Below are positions 55,340 to 64,000 of a stretch of 64,000 nt of DNA, in pieces. Position numbers and translations under genes: made by a program. This DNA comes from Sphagnum compactum (lineage: Eukaryota > Bryophyta > Sphagnopsida > Sphagnales), in the NCBI GenBank assembly GCA_965153455.1, contig OZ234495.1:11528875-11592874 (forward strand), given 5' to 3'. Every line of letters starts with the position of its first letter. Position 1 is the stretch's first letter. Under the pieces are notes generated by a model that saw only the letters and a program-made list of their open reading frames with translations, searched no databases and had not been told where the DNA came from.

Positions 55340-56230
55340 TGCAGCTTTAGGGAATCTCTATGCTTAAAGAAATCCTTGATGGATTCCAAAGTTTACACTT
55401 TAACATCTTGACCTTAAGCCCAACTAGGGCTAACTGGGTTGAAAGGTGGTCAAAGGTAGGGATAATTTCATTCATAGGGCCCATGATGTGTGTATCATTT
55501 GCTAGGGATGGAAAGACACAATTAGGGGCTTGTGTAATGGTCTCTAGGAGTGCTTGATAATGGGTTAGGGAAAATAAAGAACCTCCTAGGGGGTCACCCT
55601 CCTTCATGCTTAAAGATGATTCAATATTGATGACCCCTTCCTCATGTTGCCCATGTTGGTAATAAAAAGGAAAATGAACACCATAAACAACTTGGTAAAG
55701 GGGATAATGTTCGCCAAAGGTACCCTAACATATTGTAGTTTTCTAAAAATAATAGTTTAAATAAATCTATTAAAAGTATTTTCAACATCGACTTCCATCA
55801 CGACCCAATCAAGATGTAGGTCGAAAAGGGTTCTGATGCTAAAAAGGATGGTTTCACACCTCCAGGGGTTGATACCTATTAATGGGGGGATAGGTGCTCT
55901 TGAAATGGCCTTTGAAGCTATAAGACAATGGAATGACTAATAAGTCAAAGAAACGCCTCACCTACAACAATGGGACGAAAACCCCAGTGTCATTTACTAT
56001 TGCCAACAATATATTAACCCCTAGCACTAAGGCCATCAACCTAAGGATATCACCACAAACATTAGTAATAATAACCTGAAATAATTTTGAAAACCTTGAG
56101 GATGGGTTTTCTAATATGAAACGTCCCAAGAAATGTCCATAAACTATCCTAAATAACCCACCCAAAGACAAATGGGGAGCAGTGGCTAAGGCCTATGCAA
56201 ACAAAGTTTTATCTAGGACAAAGGTGTGCT
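55340..56230 (-). pseudogene. Non-LTR retrotransposon (LINE) reverse transcriptase remnant
   Basis: The minus strand encodes, with several frame changes, MSLGGLFRIVYGHFLGRF, a VCGDILRLMALVLGVNILLA segment, an ISHSIVLQLQGPFQEHLSPH-like segment, a VDVENTFN-like motif and KEGDPLGGSLFSLTHYQALL followed by SLANDTHIMGPMNEI. The GDPLGG motif and the (A/N)DD-type catalytic box are LINE RT hallmarks; here the box reads AND, a lost aspartate. The remaining part is the RT palm. Neither LINE end is recognisable; DNA up to about 57190 may be further LINE sequence. Confidence 0.75.
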
Positions 56231-59200
56231 TAGGTTGATAGTAAAAAAAAATGGAGGGACATGGTCTGATGGAAAGGAATGCAGCTAATGCAAAGCTACA
56301 ATGGTGTCCTCTAAAGGAATAGTTGGCGTTATGGGCTGAAGAGTTATAGTAGCATGACTGTATTCTTTAGCTCTACCCAATGTCAGACATCAACAAAGAT
56401 GAGTGGTCGAAGAGTCATCCAATGAGCGATGGGAATGAAGAACACATGAAGCATAAGAAGACTCTTCTTGAAAAGATGACTAATCGCCTGTCGTAAACTT
56501 CCTAAGATAAATAAAAACCTTTCGTTGACCTAAACGACCTCCTTGACTATAATGCAAACGTCAGCGTGACAACAAGAAAAGAAAAAACTATGCTGATTCA
56601 TCCATTAGATCTCGAGCAATTTGATTAAGGGGTAGGTAAAAAACTTGTTTGACCTTGTTCTGGATGGTTCGAAACATCCTATGAAACAATCGAAGGCATG
56701 CAAAGTGAGCCTCAAACAACCCCAAAATGAAATTAGACTAAACCCGAAGCCAACCCTAAGAAACAAAGAGGATAGAACCAGGGTGTAACACAAAAGGAGC
56801 AAACACCTACAAAAACAAAGCAACTTGGCTAACTTGAAAGACAAGGCTGGCATGAGGGTGAACACTATTGACATGCCTTGAAAGGCCCCCCAAAATGTAA
56901 AGGCCAAAACAATGCGGATGATGGGCATCTTGAGCAAACCCTAAAACTTTTTTTTTTCTTAAAAAACTTTCTTGCCAAAAGATATACCCAACTAGCACTA
57001 CAAAGTTTCTGCAAAATACCTGCAACATGGATACTATTGACAGTGAAATCAACCACATATGTGGTTAGTATCTTATATCTTCCTCTCGGAGGAAAGAGAA
57101 AGACATAATGACTGACAACCCCAACGATGAAGATATAGAGAATGACAACACAAAAGGATTGAGAGGCTAAATGGTGCAAGTGCAAGTTGACTCATTCATT
57201 GGACTTAGAGAACTGCCACATTCAAATGACAACCTTCTTCCACAAGAGGAGGTCCTAAGACCTAAGATTGTACCACTTCCACCCAACAAACCTTTTTTCA
57301 CCAAATGCCCCTAGTTTCAGGCCGTATGGACAAAATCCTCATCCCAACAAATTATGCTTCCTGACTCAAGGCTTCATGCAAAGATTCTTATCCCACACAT
57401 CATGCTTGCTGACTCATGATTTTATTCTTCCGCTTCCAGACTCGTGATGTTATTCTTTAGTGAAATCCTTGTGAAAATTTCAGAGGAGTTTCATTTGGCA
57501 CATGCAAGAACTATTTTGTTTGTCAAGCCAAAAATCCCTTTATGGGGATACTGGTAAATATTTCTTACAAGTATATCTATTTGTTGTTTTACATTTTAAA
57601 AATTCCAATATTCTCAACATTAATTACTGGTATATTCTCAAAACAATTGCAATAGTCCAATCTCAAGCATATGTCCATTGAACAAGGACATCACCGAATT
57701 TCAATTGCTTTTCATTGGCATGCAATCATTACATTATATCATGTGCAACTATTAACATCAATCTAATGGAAAAAGACCCTGAATGCTGGTGCACCTTGGC
57801 TGTGGATGAACCACAACTCAGCAATCAACTTTTCACCTTAGTAATATATCCTACAAATCCTCATCCTTTGCCTTCCCTTGCCTAGGTAACTTCTGGCCAA
57901 GGTGGACGAGCACATGCACCATAACTTCAGCTTCTTGAGTTCAGCTTCCTAGGATGCTTTTCCATGTTACCTGCTCACCCACAATTTTTTAGTCAAATTG
58001 TGTGTCAAAACAGAATGTTGGGGGTTTCCATGTGAGAAAGGTGACCCATTCACTCACTACCTTACCCTAAGGTCAGTTTCATCATTAAATAATCCTCAAA
58101 GTAGTGAAATGAAAATTTGTGAAAATATGAAGTTGGCATGTTGAAAATCATCATAATTATATCATAGGTTATATTCTGAATAATTTCACTACTCATATGA
58201 CAATATTATAATATCGGATGGAAAAATATATAACTTCAAAATTTAAAAATGAATTCTTTTTTTTGAAAAAAAAATTACTTGTTTTGTCAATGTGGAAACT
58301 AACCCCAGGCTATGGTATTCTCAAGATTCTCCATCTGGACTCTCACAATTTCACTAGATTGGCATGCCGTAGAAATGGAGAACTAGCCACTGTCTTATAA
58401 AGTGTTGTAACCTTTTGTACCTTCACCTTTCAATTGCACTTGTCAGTTGCAATGTGGGTGAGTGACAATTTACGGTGGCTGATATTGAATCTTAAATAAT
58501 TCTCAATAAATAGAGTTGATAAAAGTTTTAAAAATTCCCTCACCCTACCAAATGTCCCAAGAATTGAACCTGGTAGCTCTTGGTTATATGGACCAGCACC
58601 TTCTATAGGTAGAGCAACTCCACCAATACACTGTACAACAAATTTGGTATCAAAAGAAGTCAACTCCACCTGTGTATTTCACAACAAATTTTGAGTGAAG
58701 AAAAACCACGCCAGTTTCGCTTACCAAAATGATTTTGGCCCAACATTGTTCGCAGAGGATGCTGAGGCTAGCAAAAGGTATAGCAAAGCTTAACACATGT
58801 TGGTTGATTGGCTAGATTGTTTGATTGGTCTAGGTGGGTTGCTATTGATAGTCTTTGGCCTTTTGCAGTTTTAATTTACGGGTAAGGTTGGGAAAAAATA
58901 AATCACTAATCTTGGATGTGAGAAATACTATTGTAGGACCACATGGGTTTACTTTGCTTTCTAATTCTTGAAATATTCAAATTAGACCCTTTTTTTAAAT
59001 AATTAAATATTTCAATACAATTTGTTGAATATCAATTGTAGGTATGGTAGAGGGAACATAAAAACTCATTTTCACTATTTTCATGAATTATGGATGAAAA
59101 ACATGGAAACACATCCAGTAAACTCAGAAAATGCTAAATTTGGAGTGAAACTTTGATTTAATTGATGTGTAGGATAATTATAACATTCCAAAATTCCCAG

Positions 59201-62200
59201 AAATAAAAATATTTTGAGATTTCACCAGAGTGTACAAGTGTTGTTCATCCAATAACTACTTACGTAAGTGGATAAGTATGATGGTTAAGTAAAATAAGGA
59301 ACATAACAGGTTTTTCACAACAACAGTTCAAAAATCTATTTTTTCAATAAGATGCATGGCACACACCTTGTAGATGTTACCCAGATTGGTCCATGGAAGA
59401 GTAGTAAAGCAGGGCTCTTGCCCACCCTAGCACATTTTTCAAAATGGAGCACATTTTCAGGTTTGGCACTCCAATGTCCAATAATTATTTTATTTTTCAA
59501 AATCCATTTGCCAATTCAAAAAATAATTTATGAAATTTCAGCCATAAATATTGACAACTTCTTTGGAAAGTTTTAAATAGTTAATTTTAAAAAGTTTGAT
59601 TTTTCCAAAAATAAAAATTAATAAACCAGAAAAGGTATTATTACAATATTATGCTGAACCTTAGATTGATTGGGTTGCATAGTATCTAAGGGTTTAAGGA
59701 AACAAACACCCACCTCAAGATGGGACCACAATGAACAAACACTTGCTAGTACCCCATTCAATATGGATTGTGTGTGAATATGAACAAATTTTCATTATAT
59801 TCTGTAAGACCATAGACTTGGCAATCTGAAATTCGAAATCTACTCTAAAAGAAGGGCTATCGTGTAAAACAAAGAGAAATACATGAAAACTAAAGTTCTA
59901 AAGGGCTGGCCAAGGGGAAAGCAATGCTACCATCCAAATAGATAGTTAAGAAATAACTTAAAAACAAGCAAATAAGAATTTCCAGCAAGTCTAAGGAAGG
60001 CATGAGGGTAACTACTTTTTAGTATGCCTTTGTACCTCTACAATAACTAGTCCGGAAAATTTGTGACTTTTTTTTAGTTATTGCCATCGATATCCATCTT
60101 TGTTGTTCTCTTGTTTTTGTTATAAATCTTTGTAATGAAAAATCTCAAGATGATAACCTAATTGGATGATATTCTAACATCAACCGCCAAAAGCTGAAAG
60201 CTAATACAACAAGCTTTCGACAATTTATGGTTATGGGAAGTGAGAGTGTTTTTTATTTTTGTAATTGTTTGTTTTAGTTGCAAGTTATGAGCATGTTGGT
60301 GTTTTATGATTAATGGCATGCAAGCTTTTTATGGTGCTTACTGTGGGTGAACTTTGTGTGGTGCATTGTGGCTATGAGGATTTATCTTGGTTGGATGTCA
60401 ATGAAGGCAAGATGGTTGAGGAGTTTAAGAAGGAAGGACGTTAGGAATTTTGACAAATGCGTAGAGCTAAGTATTTAAGATTTTCAATGTTTTTGAGAGG
60501 TGCTCAATTTATGGTTTTGGTGATGTTGTGAGTGTTGAAGGGATGAATGCCCAAAATGTGGATATTGTAGGTTTTCCCATGGAGGTTGTGTTTGTGTTCT
60601 TTCTATTGTGCCATGTACCTCTTACGAAAATGCATTGTAAAACCACAAATCTGGGTGCATGATCAGGGGGATGATGAAGAACGTTAGAGATTTCATGAAT
60701 GACCATCTTGGCAAAGAAGTCATTATGAGTGGGAACTGTTTTAGGGTGGTTTAGATTTTGTTGCTTGAAAGAAAATAGTACCCAATAAATTGAGACTTCC
60801 AAATGTATGCTTGATTTTTATGTTTGGGCTTTTATTCGGGCATTACAATTTGGGAGTAATGGGCTTCATTTATAAAACTTCCTAAAGTTTACCTGCTAAG
60901 GAATAGAGATTGCAACTTTCAAATTTGAGCTTCATCACTTTTCACCAGAAGTTGATGGTGTTATGTTGCATATGGGATTTTTGTTTGGGCATTCGAGAGT
61001 GGGTGTTGTGTGTTGTAATTGTTAAAATGTTGCCTTGGGGTTTTTTGTATCAAATAGTGTATGTTATGTGTGGTTTGGTTGTTAGGAAAAACTTTTGATT
61101 AGTTGATGTTCAAGAGAGTGAAATTGGAACGATTTAACCCTTGTAGACCCATAGCCAATACATTTTACAAGATTAAGACCATTTCTCCTTTAAGCTTGTA
61201 TAATTCCATGATTGGTCGGATGAATGTGTGGAATTACATGGTTGAGGTTTCTAATGATTTCTATTTCGTTGATGCATATTTAGTGGGTAACTAGGAATTG
61301 ATTATGCCCTTGTCATTTGCATTACATCATGTCCACTTCTATTGCCTTACTTTTAATGTTGTTGCAACTATTGTCCAATGACTTTTATTCATAAACAAAG
61401 GAAATTAACAAAAAAAAATTAATGTTTTTTTACATCAAACAAATTTCCATCTTATTGTTTGCTTTAAAAAATAAAGACAAAGTAAAGACTTTGAAGGTAA
61501 ACCATAACCACTTTATAAGAAAAAACCTTCGTTATCCTTCACACCCAAGTAACAAAGCATATATATTCTCATGGTCTTTTCCTAAATCTCTAGAACATAC
61601 ACATACATACATACACAAGGAATGATAAAAAAAAAAGTTTCGTAACTAAAAAATGATGTGATGAGAAACCCCACAAGGTTCCCCCCAAACCCATAAATCA
61701 CAAAAGCCTTGTCCTTTTTTACAATATAGGCCCTTATCCAAATCTCCTCCATCAATCCTTAGGTGGCCCACTCATGTGAATCACCTTATTCTCAAAGAAT
61801 AACTACCCAAGTAGCTTCATCCTCTAGAAAATAGGGAATGGTAAATAAATACTTATCACTAATAAATAAAAAATTACTAGAATGTTCACTAGGGTACTAA
61901 TATGAAATAATTTTCCCATCAACACATTTTTTTTATTGGAATTTCTTTCTAAAATGAACTTTTAATAAATTTTTTTTGAAGGTAATTATGTGACAATAAT
62001 TATTGTCAAGTAACATATTTGTGTCCTAAAGCTAACCATAGTAGTTTAATTATGTATCAACTATTAACCATCCGCATGGAAATCTACTTATTTAGTAGTC
62101 ACCAAGTATTGTTATCAAAATGGTTACCACTTACATTTTCTACTGAACTACTTACCAATTTACATAGACGAAATAAATAAATAATGTGAGGTGGAAGTAA

Positions 62201-63339
62201 GCTTGGGGTGAACCAATAATTACATTGGTACCATGGTAATTAAAGCCTTAAATGTTTTTAGGTTACTTTAACCATGGTAAGAATTTCGTCTTAAAATGAA
62301 ATTAGTTCAAATTTGACATTTTCATTAAAAGGTTTCAACTCAAAAAGATGTAGGTACAAGTTTAAATGTTGGTTCATTTTGATCATGGAAGTAAGAAAGT
62401 TTACAAGATAATTTACCAAGGTGGAACCTTTGTTGTGTTTCATATAAAATAAAATGGTTACTAGCTTCAATGTTATATTAAAGCTTTTTTTAAAGCTTTT
62501 CTTAAGTAGGATAGGTAGCCATTTGCCAGTTTTGTACAACCACATGAGTTTAGAGAATCAAAAACATGTAATTTGTTACATGCCCATGATATATCTATGT
62601 TCATTTCTACCAAACTAATGTTCCTTGTTGGCGATTTTCATTAAGTATGTTTTCACAAGAGGTATGAACATCTTTCAAACATCAAAGTGCAAATTAAGCT
62701 TCCTTCACATTTCTTTTATGATTTTTAAACAAAGTCTCAATCTACAAACATGAAACTTCCAAGTTTATTATGTAATCTTCAACTCAATTATGTTTACAAC
62801 TCTAGCTTTCCAGATCCCTCAAAACAAGCCCCAAACTCCCCCATAAATACTAACAAAAAAAAAATTTAACAAAAAAAATCCCAAAAGCCTTATAATTAAA
62901 TGATTCATCATGCATGAATCATGCATAATAAACAAACCCAATGACTCACCATGCATGAATCATGCATATTTAATGACATTATGGGTATTCTAATGACTCA
63001 ATATGCATGAATATTAATGCCCATGCATAAGCAATGCACATTTAATAACCATTTTGCAATTTTGACATGACATTTCATCAATTAACCCAACAATTGAATC
63101 ATTTTTAGATTGTATTGAGTCCCCCCCATTTGAAAATTAACCTTCTTATTCACAATTTTATTTACCAATTTGACCCCAAAAATTCCATCAAGTTATTTAC
63201 CAATTTATGTAAATAATATAATTCACAAGTTACATCACCCACACATTCATTATATATTCCATCCTCGGAGTCATATATCTAAGACATTTTTCAACTTACC
63301 ATGATTAATTTAGTTTGGATACATTTTTAAACTAGTAAA
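56231..63339. other. 7-kb region without a supportable gene
   Basis: The left part (to about 57190) contains low-quality minus-strand open frames that may be decayed LINE. The rest is AT-rich. An open minus frame at 60509-60802 (97 codons, HNDFFAKMVIHEISNVLHH) is unrecognised. Short tracts include ACATACATACATACAC near 61600 and a cluster of CATGCA motifs at 62909-63028. Confidence 0.4.
62909..63028. promoter_or_regulatory. Cluster of RY (CATGCA) motifs
   Basis: The core CATGCATGAATCATGCAT occurs twice, 41 bp apart (62909-62926 and 62950-62967), followed by TATGCATGAAT (63002) and CATGCAT (63022). CATGCA is the RY element known as a target of B3-domain seed regulators. It may belong to the flanking Gypsy element; no gene start is evident nearby. 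Confidence 0.35.
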
Positions 63340-64000
63340 ATCCATTATATGCAAACACCTTTTTGATGACAAAAGGTCCAAACAATTTGGGTAGTAATTT
63401 TTTGTAATCCTTTCAATGATGTTGAATGTTAGACAATGAGACAAGATCACCTTCTTGAATTCCCTATTTTTCACATTTTTATCGATCTTTTTTGTTTAGC
63501 CTTAGTGACCTTGATGGACAATAAGCTTTCAATTACATTTCATCTAGCTCATTAAATTGTAATAGTCATTGACATTGAAATTCATCCAAATGAAACATAA
63601 TCCTTGTAGTTGTGTGTAGGGTCATCATTTATAGTTCAATGGGTAGAAAGCCTCCATCCCATATGTTTAGCAAAAAGGTGAATAAACTTGATACAATTTT
63701 GTATGTGGTATTAAAGACCCACACAATGTGAGGGAGCTTAAAATCCCAAGACAAATGCTTGCATGAACCTCAACCTCTTTTGCAAACATGGAACAAAATG
63801 TCTTATTTATCTTTCCCACTAAACCATTGGTGGTAGGTTTGTACATAGATTTGGTAAACCTATGTTTAATTGTAGGGTGTGACTTCACTTAAGAATTGAA
63901 AACCAATTTTGAATGGTGCTCGAAATCATCTGACAACTTGTTCATACAAAAATTGTGTTACTTTTTGTTTCATTAAGGATTTCAAAACACACATCACTAT
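63340..64000 (-). pseudogene. pol: Ty3/Gypsy integrase C-terminal remnant
   Basis: The minus strand, with stops and shifts, reads HRFTKSMYKPTTNGLVGKIN (the conserved Y.PQ.NGQ.E region of integrase), a WVFNTTYK-like stretch, LPIEL, LDEMRLKAY-like, GDLVSLSN and KLFGPFVIKKVF. This is the order of a plant Gypsy integrase tail. The element continues beyond the right edge; its 3' LTR, if kept, would lie to the left of 63340 but was not recognised. Confidence 0.75.

Noticed and set aside
56605-57185. Minus-strand open frames as a separate membrane protein gene
   Set aside because: Overlapping frames with low-quality sequence next to a LINE RT relic; more likely decayed LINE or spacer.
58560-58625. 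tRNA-like text around GGTAGCTCTTGGTTATATGG
   Set aside because: No acceptor stem, anticodon loop or T-loop consensus can be assembled.
62909-63028. CRISPR-like direct repeats
   Set aside because: Only two full copies with 41-bp spacing in a plant genome; better described as RY motif repetition.

Overview
This window is nuclear plant DNA, very probably from a large, repeat-rich genome. A gymnosperm is my guess, based on the look of the Ty3/Gypsy and LINE fragments and a plant F420-type oxidoreductase relic; the sequence does not prove it. I see no intact host gene. Nearly everything recognisable is a transposable element or the relic of one.

Layout. Positions 1-20100 are a nest of related Ty1/Copia LTR retrotransposons, mostly on the minus strand. 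Element 1 (to 3254) sits inside the RT gene of element 2 (3255-4590 plus 10152-10595). A structurally complete element 3 (4591-10146) sits inside element 2's 5' LTR, with a perfect 5-bp target duplication. Element 2 in turn lies beside, and probably inside, an old Ty3/Gypsy element (10596 to about 12000). Element 4 (12188-16633) carries a foreign solo LTR (14766-15571). It ends at a scrambled block: a plus-strand LTR piece (16634-16922), the 5' half of element 5 (16923-19610) and the 3' tip of a plus-strand element 6 (19611-20100). Two coding subfamilies (elements 1 and 4; elements 2, 3, 5 and 7) share one LTR type.

Positions 20101-26582 hold an unrecognised decayed multi-exon gene (23295-26582), preceded by a roughly 135-bp tandem array (21885-23230). 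Its 14 in-frame stops are all TAG or TAA. A Copia LTR fragment (26583-26889) cuts it off.

Positions 26890-48385 are AT-rich. They contain one copy of a small unrecognised coding repeat (27701-28330; its sister is at 54022-54747), an F420-type NADP oxidoreductase pseudogene whose last exon is tandemly duplicated (36923-38639), and a 3.74-kb non-autonomous CACTA DNA transposon with a TTG target duplication (39801-43540).

Positions 48386-64000 hold a Copia solo LTR, a plus-strand 3'-truncated Copia element 7 (49896-53817), a LINE RT relic (about 55340-56230), a long stretch with no gene I can support, and a Ty3/Gypsy integrase relic running off the right edge (63340-64000).

How the parts work together. 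The Copia family has a consistent design. Its primer-binding site matches the anticodon arm of initiator tRNA-Met rather than the tRNA 3' end. Its polypurine tract overlaps the pol stop codon. Its U3 carries a variable array of telo-box and GCC-box motifs next to the TATA box, and the LTR 5' end is a stack of three inverted repeats. These are the most interesting signals in the window, together with the decayed unknown gene.
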